64,000 nt of DNA, from positions 1-64,000 of the forward strand of contig JAIXOL010000025.1 of NCBI GenBank assembly GCA_027486845.1. The letters run 5' to 3'. The notes beneath the pieces were generated by a model. It saw nothing but the letters and a program-made list of their open reading frames with translations. It was not told the origin of the DNA and made no database searches. Numbering within the stretch: position 1 is the first letter of the stretch; each line of letters starts with the position of its first letter. Source of the stretch: Cytophagaceae bacterium. GTDB taxonomy: Bacteria > Bacteroidota > Bacteroidia > Cytophagales > Spirosomataceae. Of the stretch, positions 45,094 through 54,900 are shown piece by piece. Made by a program: the position numbers and the translations under genes.

Positions 45094-45813
45094 TTATTGA
45101 TGTGTTTGTAGAAAGGCTTCTGCGACAATCATATCTTCTGGAGTAGTAATTTTTATATTTTCGTAAGCTCCATCAATGAGTGTTATTCTTTCACCTGAAA
45201 ACTCTAAAACGCTTGCACAGTCCGTGAAAAAGGCTTGTTCATCAACTTCAAAAGCTTTTTTTATGAGATTTATTTGAAAAGTCTGAGGTGTTTGTACGAG
45301 TTTTAATCTAGTTCTGTCGAGAGCAGTATTTTCACCTTTTTCGTTAAATTGTCTTACAGAATCTTTTACCCAAACACTCGCCACTGCTGTACCTTTTTCG
45401 GCTGCAACTTTGTAGGAATTTTGAATTATTTCGAGATTAACAAGAGGTCTAACTCCGTCATGAACAGCTACTAATCCATCGGTTTTGATGGTACTTAATC
45501 CATTCCTGACCGATTGAAATCGTGAAGCACCACCAACAGTTATTTTAATAGAATTTTTAAACTTTTGAATTATTTCGTTTGAAGACGTAATCTCATTCCA
45601 ATATTCGATGTCGTTTTTTGGTAAAACAACAATTATTTGTATATTAGGTATTTGTAGAAATTTTTCTACGGTGTGAATTAAAATCGGCTTCTCATTTAGA
45701 GGGAGAAACTGTTTAGGAATCTCACTTTTCATTCGACTACCACTGCCACCTGCAACAATTATTGCATAAATTTCCCTAGCCCTTAAAGGAGAGTATTGTT
45801 TTTTTTTATTCAT
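45094..45813 (-). CDS. ispD: 2-C-methyl-D-erythritol 4-phosphate cytidylyltransferase
   Basis: A 239-residue enzyme of the MEP isoprenoid pathway. It joins CTP with methylerythritol phosphate. The nucleotide site is AIIVAGGSGSRMKSEIPKQFLPL, with further family blocks VAVHDGVRPLV and RTRLKLVQTPQTF, and the end region has KITTPEDMIVAE. The length fits. It lies 41 nt downstream of queA on the same strand and ends against a convergent lipoprotein gene. The window has no other MEP pathway gene. Confidence 0.95.
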   Translation of the reverse strand: MNKKKQYSPLRAREIYAIIVAGGSGSRMKSEIPKQFLPLNEKPILIHTVEKFLQIPNIQIIVVLPKNDIEYWNEITSSNEIIQKFKNSIKITVGGASRFQSVRNGLSTIKTDGLVAVHDGVRPLVNLEIIQNSYKVAAEKGTAVASVWVKDSVRQFNEKGENTALDRTRLKLVQTPQTFQINLIKKAFEVDEQAFFTDCASVLEFSGERITLIDGAYENIKITTPEDMIVAEAFLQTHQ

Positions 45814-45854
45814 AATTCTCGATTAAACACTGTTTTAAGAGCTAGGGGTAATTT

Positions 45855-46907
45855 TTAGATAATCAACATTACATCGCCATAAGAAAAGAATTTGTACTTT
45901 TCTTTGATAGCTTCATGGTATGCTTGCATAACTAATTCATGTCCTCCAAAGGCACAGGCTGTCATCAACAAAATTGATTCTGGAAGGTGCAAGTTAGTAA
46001 GAAGGGCATTCGTGATTTTAAACTCGAAAGGTGGGAAGATAAATTTATCTGTCCAACCATTATTTACGGGTTTTAAATGATTGCTTGCCGAAACCGAAGA
46101 TTCGATTGCTTTCATTGCAGTTGTACCAATTGCACAGATTTTACCTTCTTTATTGATTGAATTGTTAACGATTTCGCATGTAGTTTCTGGAATAAAGAAA
46201 TTTTCAGAATCAGTTTTATGTTTTGTTAAATCTTCAACATCAACTTGGCGAAAAGTTCCGATACCAATATGAAGAGTAATAGGGCAGAAAGTAGAGCCTT
46301 TCAATTCCATGCGACGTTGAACATTACGAGTAAAGTGCATTCCTGCAGTTGGAGCTGCTACTGCTCCTTCGTTTTCAGCAAAAATGGTCTGATAACGCTC
46401 TCTATCTTCTTCTGTAACTGGTCGTTTAATGATATCAATCGGAAGAGGTGTTTCACCTAATTCGTGTACAGTTTTCATCATTTCTTCGTGTGAGCCATCA
46501 AACAAAAATCGGATGGTACGCCCACGAGAAGTTGTATTATCAATAACCTCTGCAACTAAATCACTATCGCCAAAGTATAATTTATTGCCTACACGAATCT
46601 TACGAGCAGGGTCAACCAAAACATCCCACAAACGCATTTCACGGTTTAATTCACGAAGTAAAAAAACTTCAATTTTTGCACCAGTTTTTTCTTTTGAACC
46701 ATATAGCCTTGCAGGAAATACTTTGGTATTATTTACCACCATGGTATCGTTTTCACCAAAATAATCAACAATATCAGTAAACATTTTGTGTTCAATTTTT
46801 TTGGTTTTTCGATTCACCACAATCATACGACTACTATCTCGTTGGTCATAAGGGTGCATGGCAATAAGGCTATGCGGAAGGTCAAGTTTAAATTCTGAAA
46901 GTTTCAT
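45855..46907 (-). CDS. queA: tRNA preQ1 ribosyltransferase-isomerase QueA
   Basis: A 350-residue enzyme that builds epoxyqueuosine on tRNA, using S-adenosylmethionine as ribosyl donor. It shows the usual opening [23 protein letters not shown], then [16 protein letters not shown], the conserved [13 protein letters not shown] and the end [21 protein letters not shown]. The length is typical. It probably shares a transcript with ispD. No preQ1 riboswitch is evident in the 260-nt upstream gap. Confidence 0.96.
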   Translation of the reverse strand: MKLSEFKLDLPHSLIAMHPYDQRDSSRMIVVNRKTKKIEHKMFTDIVDYFGENDTMVVNNTKVFPARLYGSKEKTGAKIEVFLLRELNREMRLWDVLVDPARKIRVGNKLYFGDSDLVAEVIDNTTSRGRTIRFLFDGSHEEMMKTVHELGETPLPIDIIKRPVTEEDRERYQTIFAENEGAVAAPTAGMHFTRNVQRRMELKGSTFCPITLHIGIGTFRQVDVEDLTKHKTDSENFFIPETTCEIVNNSINKEGKICAIGTTAMKAIESSVSASNHLKPVNNGWTDKFIFPPFEFKITNALLTNLHLPESILLMTACAFGGHELVMQAYHEAIKEKYKFFSYGDVMLII

Positions 46908-47114
46908 TGTGATTTTATTCCCAACTCTGATTTTTACAGAGATATTGTTAGATTTCGTTCATGTATTGGGGTAATTGTTATTTGACATGAAGAAATTTAG
47001 GCGAAGAAAAATTGCTTAACCTAAGTGTTAATGTTTACAAAGGTACGAAATCGAAGTAGGGGCTGTCAAGTCTTTTAATATAAATGTTTTATGATAATTA
47101 TCAAAATATTAAAT

Positions 47115-47147
47115 AAAAAAAAAGAGACACTATTTTTAAGTGCCTCT
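47115..47147 (-). terminator. Terminator of the phzF-like gene
   Basis: AGAGACACT (47123-47131) pairs with AGTGCCTCT (47139-47147) with one mismatch. On the minus strand it is followed by nine T. Confidence 0.8.
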
Positions 47148-47167
47148 AAGTGGTATTAATTTTATTA

Positions 47168-47956
47168 TTAAATACTTATTTTACCTTTTAAAAACAATTT
47201 ACCTTTCCCTGCCATTAAAACACGGTTGTCAGAAAGTTTACATTTCAAATATCCTTTTCGACTTGATATTTGTTCAGCTATTAATTCAGTTTTATTGAAT
47301 ACTTTAGCCCAATACGGTACTAATTTAGTGTGTGCAGAACCTGTTACTGGGTCTTCATCAATCCCGGAGCCTGGCCCGAAGAATCGAGAAACGAAATCAG
47401 CTTTCTTTGCTTTTGCTTTTGCCGTTACGATTATACCTCTTGCTTTAATATGCTTTAATGCAACAAAATTTGGTTTTAAATCTTCAATTTCTTTCTGTGA
47501 ACCATAAACTAACATATAGTCATCCGATGCTCGGTAAATTTCTTTAGGTTTTTTACCGATACTCTCAATTAGGCCTTCGGGTGCTTCTGAATGAAATGTT
47601 TCTTGCAATGGAAAATCGAGTTCAAGCCATTTTTCTTCTTTTCTTACCTTCAGAATTCCGCTTTTCGACCCAAATAAAATAGTTTCATTCGGGTATTTCA
47701 AAACATTAAAAATAACAAAAGAAGTGGCCAAAGTTGCGTGCCCGCAGAGATTCACCTCAATGGTTGGTGTAAACCATCGAATATCAAAGCCTGTTTCATT
47801 CGGCACAAAAAAAGCAGTTTCAGAAAGATTATTTTCAAAGGCAATCTTTTGCATTAACTCATCAGATAACCAAGTTTTTAGTGGCACAACAGCCGCAGGG
47901 TTTCCTCCGAAAAGTTTATCGGTAAAGGCATCTACTTGATAAATAGGTAATTGCAT
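47168..47956 (-). CDS. PhzF family isomerase/epimerase
   Basis: A 262-residue protein with the duplicated hot-dog-like fold of the diaminopimelate epimerase/PhzF group. It opens with YQVDAFTDKLFGGNPAAVV; the general acid/base Glu lies in NLSETAFF, and CGHATLA and GSGIDEDPVTGSAHT are the usual phosphate-like binding loops. Only one member, PhzF itself, has a clear role (phenazine synthesis); no phenazine genes are here, so the substrate is open. It lies downstream of the gldF gene, with a 200-nt gap between them. Confidence 0.9.
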   Translation of the reverse strand: MQLPIYQVDAFTDKLFGGNPAAVVPLKTWLSDELMQKIAFENNLSETAFFVPNETGFDIRWFTPTIEVNLCGHATLATSFVIFNVLKYPNETILFGSKSGILKVRKEEKWLELDFPLQETFHSEAPEGLIESIGKKPKEIYRASDDYMLVYGSQKEIEDLKPNFVALKHIKARGIIVTAKAKAKKADFVSRFFGPGSGIDEDPVTGSAHTKLVPYWAKVFNKTELIAEQISSRKGYLKCKLSDNRVLMAGKGKLFLKGKISI

Positions 47957-48155
47957 AGGTAGAATTTACAATTAATTCGAATAAAAATTTATGAATAGCT
48001 AAAATCAAATATTTTTTATTAGTTTGTAGGACAATATTAATCGACAAATTGAAATATTGTAATTTATTGATTTGTCGCTTATGCGAACCATCTATTGTCT
48101 CGAATTCCATCTCTTTTATCTCAATGCTTATATGCAAATCTAACTGCTGAAAAAA

Positions 48156-48878
48156 TTATTTTTTCTTGACAATTAGGTTTTGTTTGGTCAGAAAAAGCAT
48201 CAAGAAAATAACACTTAAGAGGTAAATGATATTTCTAGAATCAATTAAACCTCGACCAAGGGCTTCGTAATGGTAGCCCAAACTTAAAAAACTGATAAAA
48301 AACTGTGTAGTTCCACTAAAAACATTAGCTAGTTGCTGAATACCAGCATATAAAATATAGCACAAAACTGCACCGATTACGAAGGCAACTATTTGATTAT
48401 CAGTCATCGAGGATGACCATAAACCAATGCTCGCAAATGTTGCTCCAAGTAAAAGCAAGCCGAGGTAAGAACCAATAATGGCTGCTGAATCAATATTACC
48501 TTGCGGGCTACCTAACTGATAGACTGAATAATAATAGAGCAATGTCGGGAGCAGGGCAATCAAAATTAGAAGAAATGATGCAAGAAATTTTCCAATAACA
48601 ATCTGCCATTCATTCAATGGTTTAGTAAATAGTAATTCAATGGTGCCGCTTTTATATTCTTCTGATAGCGATCGCATCGTAATAGCTGGAATTAGAAAAA
48701 TAAAAATAAATGGTGAAAGCTGAAAGAAATTATTGAGGTCAGCATAGCCATAATCTAGCACATTAGAGTCGAAAAACCATGTAAATAGTCCAACAAATAC
48801 TAAAAACACCCCAATAACAATGTAGGCTACAAATGAATTAAGAAAGCTATTGAGTTCTTTTTTGAATATTGTAAGCAT
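48156..48878 (-). CDS. gldF: Gliding-motility-associated ABC transporter permease GldF
   Basis: A 240-residue permease with six hydrophobic segments and the conserved cytoplasmic block ITMRSLSEEYKSGTIELLFTKPLNEWQIVIGKF of ABC-2 permeases. The length and sequence match GldF, which with GldG and GldA forms an ABC transporter needed for gliding in Flavobacterium johnsoniae. The start is MLTIFKKELNSF. The usual partner gldG is not downstream; the gene found there is phzF-like. It could still be a general ABC-2 permease. Confidence 0.85.
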   Translation of the reverse strand: MLTIFKKELNSFLNSFVAYIVIGVFLVFVGLFTWFFDSNVLDYGYADLNNFFQLSPFIFIFLIPAITMRSLSEEYKSGTIELLFTKPLNEWQIVIGKFLASFLLILIALLPTLLYYYSVYQLGSPQGNIDSAAIIGSYLGLLLLGATFASIGLWSSSMTDNQIVAFVIGAVLCYILYAGIQQLANVFSGTTQFFISFLSLGYHYEALGRGLIDSRNIIYLLSVIFLMLFLTKQNLIVKKK

Positions 48879-48922
48879 ATTTTTATTACTTTTTAAATGT
48901 TGAATTTAATTTTCTAACATTC

Positions 48923-49438
48923 TTAAAAATCGAGTTCAGTTTTAGTGTTTTTAATAATTGCGGATACAATTAACGAAAAAATAAAGCCACAAATTACATA
49001 GACAATCATAGAAAATAGGAATGTGAGTCCTGGTGTAGCATAACTACTAGCAATTTCCATTGCTTGGTCGATTTGTTCTGATGATAATCCTTGCTGTTCT
49101 AATTGTTCAATTTGTAATTCTCGCATTTGTTGTAAAATCGTCGTATCGATAAAGGTAATATAGACGTAATTAAACATTGATGCAATAATAGCACATACCG
49201 CACTCATTAGAGCTCCTAAACCTAATCCCTCGCTAAAACTGATAAAGTTATTATTAATCAATTTGAATTCTCTTAAAGACATTACAATCCCAAAAAGTAA
49301 AAATGCGAATGGTATCCATGATAATGCAGGAGTTTTGAATAAACCAGAAATATATAATGCTACGGTATATATAATAATCATAATTGCACCTAAGATGCCC
49401 CATTTTAGGGCAATACGAGCTGTTGATGGTTTTTCCAT
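48923..49438 (-). CDS. DUF4199 domain membrane protein
   Basis: A 171-residue membrane protein with four hydrophobic helices (about 10-32, 38-55, 72-98 and 135-165). The loop between helices 3 and 4 is charged (MRELQIEQLEQQGLSSEQIDQA). The block FISFSEGLGLGALMSAV is characteristic of DUF4199, a Bacteroidota family of unknown function. A second DUF4199 gene lies 45 nt upstream, so the pair probably arose by duplication. They could form an oligomer. Confidence 0.85.
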   Translation of the reverse strand: MEKPSTARIALKWGILGAIMIIIYTVALYISGLFKTPALSWIPFAFLLFGIVMSLREFKLINNNFISFSEGLGLGALMSAVCAIIASMFNYVYITFIDTTILQQMRELQIEQLEQQGLSSEQIDQAMEIASSYATPGLTFLFSMIVYVICGFIFSLIVSAIIKNTKTELDF

Positions 49439-49483
49439 TTTAGTTTAGAGTTAGGTAATTGATAAGTAAATTTAACAAAAAAT

Positions 49484-50029
49484 CTATAATACTGTAAATG
49501 TATGGCGACGTAATATTACTGAAACGATTGTTATTCCTACTATGCAAAGTTGTTTTTTTATGATTTCATCTAATAAAACATAGCCGGCTGATGGAATTTC
49601 TTGTGCTTGTTTTAATAATAACTGGTATTCTTGAAGACCAAAATCTTTGATGTGTACTTCTTTTATTTTTTCAATACCTTTGATGTTTTCTTGTACCCAA
49701 AACATGATAGCATGGTTGTTTCCGAAAGGTTTATCGACAAACTGTACAAAAATAAAAAATACCAAACCTGTAATTATAGCGGCCACTAAATTTGTCATAA
49801 AACCTATTGAAAAACCTTCAGTAAAGCTCAAAACTCCTAAATTATTGGCACGATAAACCCAAGTAGCCACAATTACAAAAATAATATTGATGCCAAAAGC
49901 CGGCAATTTATACCGTCCAAATGGACTTTTTTCTAAGCCATAATATTGAATGAGTGCTACAGCAATACATATTACTGCCGCAATAGACCCATAAATTAAT
50001 GCATATCTGAGAATTTTATTTTGTAGCAT
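49484..50029 (-). CDS. DUF4199 domain membrane protein
   Basis: A 181-residue protein with four hydrophobic segments and the DUF4199 block LSFTEGFSIGFMTNLVAAIITG. It is related to the next gene on the same strand (48923-49438), as seen in the shared FxEGxxxGxxxxxV pattern, but they have diverged strongly. Between its third and fourth helices is a charged loop of about 45 residues. It starts 5 nt after the dihydroorotase-like gene ends, so all three genes appear to be one operon. Function unknown. Confidence 0.85.
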   Translation of the reverse strand: MLQNKILRYALIYGSIAAVICIAVALIQYYGLEKSPFGRYKLPAFGINIIFVIVATWVYRANNLGVLSFTEGFSIGFMTNLVAAIITGLVFFIFVQFVDKPFGNNHAIMFWVQENIKGIEKIKEVHIKDFGLQEYQLLLKQAQEIPSAGYVLLDEIIKKQLCIVGITIVSVILRRHTFTVL

Positions 50030-50034
50030 TTTTG

Positions 50035-51324
50035 TTATTTGTTCATGAAAATTTTTCCTTTATTGATTACAACTTTTACTTTTCCTTTAAGCTTTTTATC
50101 AATAAATGGCGAATTCTTTGATTTTGACTGAATATTTTTCGACTCATAAATCCAATTTTGACTTGGATCGAAAATGCTTAAATTTGCTTGATTGCCTTCT
50201 TTAATCGAAACGTTTTTTAAACGCAATAACTTACGAGGATTGGTAGTTAATTTTTCGATAATTTTTTCAATAGAAAGGTTACTAAATGTATTTACTACTG
50301 AAAAAGCAGTTTCGAGTCCGATAACCCCAAAGTCGGCCATATCGAATTCAAGATTTTTTGATTCTTCATCTTGTGGATTGTGGTCAGAAACAATCACATC
50401 AATTGTTCCGTCTTCGAGGCCATTTTGTAAAGCGGCAATATCTTCCTGACTTCTAAAAGGAGGGTTTACTTTAAGATTTGTATCAAAATCTCTTAAATCT
50501 TTATCGGTAAATGCCAATTGGTGGGCTGCTATATCACAACTTACAGGAAGCCCTTTGGCTTTTGCTTGACGAATTAATTCAACACCATTTTTTGTTGATA
50601 TAGTTGAAAAATGTAAACAACTATTATTATTTGGATTGAAATTTTCGCCCAAATAATATTCCAATAATTTCAAATCTCTCATCAACATTAATTCCTCTGC
50701 TGTTGATGAAATTCCTTTCATACCAAGTAAGGTACTTTCAATGCCTTCATGCATTTGTCCAAAAATTGTCATCGAAGGTTCTTCAGGGCGATTCATTAAC
50801 AAAGCATCAATAGGTGCGAGATACTGTAATGTTTTTAATAAAATATCTGCATTCCACAGCGTGTGGTCACCATCTGTAAATGCCACCGCACCTGCTTGGT
50901 GCAAATCGAGCATTTCGGTAAAATCTTTTCCTTCACAATTCTTTGAAATTGCTCCAGTCGGATAAATATTGATAAGCTGCGATAAGGCAAAGTTTTTAAT
51001 GTATGAAATCGCCTCTTTGGTCTGAACAACCGGCTTTGTATTTGGTAAAGTCACGATTTCGGTAAAACCGCCAGTCATAGCAGCAGCCGAAAGCGTATTC
51101 AAATCTTCTTTTGATTCATAACCAGGGTCTTTTGGCGAAACTCTCATATCAATCCATCCCGCTGATACATAGTGATTTTCACCGCTAATAGTTTGGTCAG
51201 CACTATTTTCTATGCTATCGGCAATTTGCTGAATGATACCATTTTCTATCAGAATATCTTTCGTTTGACCATTAAATTCAGACAAACTATCGACGATTCT
51301 TACTGATTTTAATAAAATTTTCAT
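50035..51324 (-). CDS. Dihydroorotase-like protein lacking metal ligands
   Basis: A 429-residue amidohydrolase-fold protein of the PyrC/dihydroorotase type. GWIDMRVSPKDPGYE lies where active enzymes have DxHxHxRxPG; Arg61 and Ser63 replace the two metal-binding His. The later His of the xHxED block is replaced in LLMNRPEEP (Asn178). His238 (LHFSTIST) and the Asp of VSDHNPQ remain. Non-catalytic dihydroorotase-like proteins (PyrC' or PyrX) assemble with aspartate carbamoyltransferase in other bacteria, so this may be a structural subunit. It is often annotated as dihydroorotase in Bacteroidota. It heads the operon with the DUF4199 pair. Confidence 0.85.
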   Translation of the reverse strand: MKILLKSVRIVDSLSEFNGQTKDILIENGIIQQIADSIENSADQTISGENHYVSAGWIDMRVSPKDPGYESKEDLNTLSAAAMTGGFTEIVTLPNTKPVVQTKEAISYIKNFALSQLINIYPTGAISKNCEGKDFTEMLDLHQAGAVAFTDGDHTLWNADILLKTLQYLAPIDALLMNRPEEPSMTIFGQMHEGIESTLLGMKGISSTAEELMLMRDLKLLEYYLGENFNPNNNSCLHFSTISTKNGVELIRQAKAKGLPVSCDIAAHQLAFTDKDLRDFDTNLKVNPPFRSQEDIAALQNGLEDGTIDVIVSDHNPQDEESKNLEFDMADFGVIGLETAFSVVNTFSNLSIEKIIEKLTTNPRKLLRLKNVSIKEGNQANLSIFDPSQNWIYESKNIQSKSKNSPFIDKKLKGKVKVVINKGKIFMNK

Positions 51325-51404
51325 TTTCTTATTAGACTAAATACGATTACTCGAATGCCTGATTATTAAGTTCAAATTTATAATCTTGATTCAAAAATCA
51401 AAAA

Positions 51405-51426
51405 AAATGCCCTAATGAGGGCATTT
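51405..51426 (-). terminator. Terminator of gcvH
   Basis: AAATGCCCT (51405-51413) and AGGGCATTT (51418-51426) form a 9-bp stem with a 4-nt loop; the minus strand continues into seven T. It lies 33 nt past the gcvH stop. Confidence 0.85.
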
Positions 51427-51459
51427 AATTCTGTATTATATGATTTTATAGTTCATAGC

Positions 51460-51837
51460 TTAGATAATATTCTGATATGCTACTGAATCCATCAATGCTT
51501 CTACTTCTGTGAGGTCTGCAACTTCAATTTTTACCATCCAACCTTCGCCATAAGGGTCATTATTTACTAATTCAGGATTGTTGCTAAGTGCTGGATTTAC
51601 CTCAAGTATTTTTCCTGCTACTGGTAAAAACAAGTCTGAAACCGTTTTTACAGCCTCAACTGTACCGAAAATTTCGTTTGCAGCAAAAGTCTGTCCAATA
51701 GTTTCGATTTCTATAAATACGATGTCACCCAATTCGCTTTGAGCAAAATCAGTTACTCCGATTACCGCAATATTTCCTTCGGTAATTCTCAACCATTCGT
51801 GTTCGCTTGTATAGCGTAAGTCAGCGGGAAAATTCAT
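51460..51837 (-). CDS. gcvH: Glycine cleavage system H protein
   Basis: A 125-residue lipoyl carrier of the glycine cleavage system. The lipoylation Lys is in GTVEAVKTVSDL; the conserved start is RYTSEHEWLR and the end region GWMVKIEV. The length is standard. It lies directly downstream of sprA on the same strand; in Flavobacterium the two are also neighbours, though no functional tie is known. The other glycine cleavage genes are not in this window. Confidence 0.96.
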   Translation of the reverse strand: MNFPADLRYTSEHEWLRITEGNIAVIGVTDFAQSELGDIVFIEIETIGQTFAANEIFGTVEAVKTVSDLFLPVAGKILEVNPALSNNPELVNNDPYGEGWMVKIEVADLTEVEALMDSVAYQNII

Positions 51838-51983
51838 TATTGATGAAAGTTTTAAATTATGGCTGCAAGTTACAGCAAATGTTGGAAAACTGAAAAAATG
51901 TCACTTAAAAAGTTTTTGGAGTTTTTAGCCTTGACACCTTTGCTAAATATCGCATCGAGCAAATTTGTCAAGGCAATTTAACT

Positions 51984-54900
51984 TTATTCTGAAAGACTAA
52001 ACCTTACATTCAGGCCACCCGTCGTCGTTGTACGTGGGAATGAAAAATTGGTTACAAACGGTCGGTTTACCAAGTGGTCGATATAGAAATTCATTAAGAT
52101 TCGTTTATTTATTTGGTAGGAAATACGTGGCCCAAGCTGGAAATTATAGTTGCCTTGTGTTGGTTGTGGGTCGCCGTCAAGTCTTCTCTGAATTCCCTTA
52201 ATGTCTCTTAGTGTAAGATTAAATTGTAAGTTTAAGTCATTTTTGAGTGTAATGATAGCTCCGTCTCTACCTCTAAATGGTAATTTTACGCCATTTTTCT
52301 TGAAACCAAAATTAAACACAAAATCGTCACTCGAATACTCGGCAATTTGTGAATTTGATAAATTAAGCGAAGCTCTACGTTCTTTATTGTATTCAAATTT
52401 ACCTGAAATTTTGCTTTTGGTTACAAACTGAATACCAATAAATGGAGCAAATTTTTCATCAATTGTAATCGTACTCATCACAAATACAGGAATAAATTGC
52501 CCTAATGAATTTAGTGCATCAGTTGAAGGCAGTGGGTAGCCTTTTTGTGACAAATTAATAGCAATATTTGTTTTATTATACTCCAAGGAGGACGTAAAAT
52601 TACCAACATTGAAGTTTGAAGTATAACTATGATTAATTGTTATCGAACTAAAAATACGTTTGAAAGGTTCTAAGTTTGCTAAACCGCTATAATCAATTCT
52701 CCAGTTTGGAAGTGGTAAATTAATTTTTCTATTGTTTGGATTGAAAGGATTAAAACCGATTCTTGCACGCTCGGCTTTGCCACTATAAGCAGCAAAAAAG
52801 GCTGGAATTAGAATGTCTTGTGAGTTTTTGTTGTAATACTCGTCTCCAGATGCTAATTGATTTTCAATAATTTGATTACGGTATTTAATCATATTATCAA
52901 AAACTTTATACTGATAATTACTTCCGCTATCGGTACTCATGCGTTGAAATGCTGTTCTGAATCCCCAAAACGACATGCCATAATTTCCATTTCTTACAGG
53001 ACTTTTGGCACTATAACTGCCATTTGCATCAGCAGTATAATATTCTTGATAAGTATCGCCTCTACTCATGTTTCCACTAATCTGTATTCTTAAATCTTTG
53101 TTTGGCTCAATGGTAGTTCGGTAACTAAATTTCTTTTGTCGAGTTTGAGTAAAAGGTTGTGTTTGCTCAGTTGTTAGAGATAACCACCCTTTATCTCCAG
53201 CTTTTACTTGGAAAAATTGGTCTTGTTGCCCCATCACAAAACCTAAACCTGGGGCTGATTCATTTTCAGTTGCAAGTCCAAAGAAACGAGGGGTTGGCAT
53301 AAAACCTGGTAAAATTGATGTTTCGGCAATTGAATAATCATAGTCAATTCCACGAACACTCATTAATAGTCGAGTAAAGGTTTTGGCAAGATTACTAGTC
53401 GACACTTCGATGTTTTCATCATCACCAGGGTTTCGAGTAAAACGTTTTTTTACAGGGTTCGGACTATTGGCAAATCGTAAATATTTTGCTTTGTTATAAA
53501 GTTTTACAAAGTCAATTTTTCCACGTACGCCTTTATCTCGACCATTACGAATTGTATTACCGAACGGAATATTGAATTCGTCAAGGATATTCAAGGAAAC
53601 AGCTTGATAATTAAATTGATTGTTATACTTAGCATCGGCGGTCATCCAATCGAGTAAGAAAAATTTGTCGAGTGGTAAACGATAAGTAAAACGCATTTCT
53701 TGACTGAAATTTTTAGCACGTCCGAGTCGCTTTAAATTCGTAAGAAGTGAATCTATTTTTTTCTGTGTGTTTAAATCTCCTTGCGGTTCGTCAATCAAAG
53801 CATTCATTGAAGCTGAATAGTTCAGTAATATACTTTTGGTCAAATTCCATTGCAAATCGTACATTCTGTTCATCAGGAAATATTTCTCAAACATCGGAAT
53901 AATTCCGTTTGTCGTCAAATCTGAATTTCTTAACTGAGTTTTGGCGTAACTTCTGTCAAAGTCAGTTCTGAATGCCATCACCGTAGGCAAAGGCGAAAAA
54001 TTAAGGTCTTTCAACCAATACAAGAATGGACGGTCAAGCGATTTTTTGTTTTTGAAAGGCTCCCAATTAATTTGTTTTGGCTGAAATTGGTAGGTAAAGC
54101 CACCTTTATATTGATTGAGTGCATATTCATCAATCAATATATTGCTCCGACTTACGTTGTTTTGTGCATAGGTAAAAGTAAAGTTTTCTATGTCATAAAA
54201 ATGTGATATTGCACCTTCTTTTGTCTTTATTTTGCGGACATTCGAGAAGTTAAAACCTCGACGTGTATTGTCATCTACAACAAGTCTGCGGTATTTTTCT
54301 CGTTGAGTTTGGTCGGTAATATTTGCCAAAGCAATCTCCAAAGGCATATCTGGGTCGAGTGGATTGAAGTGGGGTTTTACGGTTTGTTTATCGAAATTGA
54401 TAAAGAAAGGTATTTTTAAACCCCATTTTTCTGGCATTAATTTATCTAGTTCGATATTTGAAGCGATTCCAATACCGGTTCCATTATCTCTAGCTCTTTC
54501 AGATATTTTATCTTGTACTCCACCAAAGCCAAATCCTTTATAATTGCCATTAACAGTGACAGTTGCCAAATCGGCCAATTTGATATTTGCTGCGAGCAAA
54601 GCGGCGTCTCCAGAAGTTTGGTCGAATCCAAAAGCACGTAGTTCGTTCATCCAAACCAAAAAAGTATTTGCCGATTCGTCTATTGATTTTGGATTTCTAA
54701 CTCCCAACATAATAGTTAAAACTGTACTTAAATCTGGATTTCCTAAAACTGAAATCTTAAATTTATTATCTTCAGTTGGTTTAGAGTATAGTACAGATAG
54801 GTTCTTTGCTACTCGATTTCTTTCTCCTTTTAAAGTTACAAGTTCTTGTAAAGCAACATCAATTGCATTCTCATCTGGCCAAATATCAGTCTCATTAATT

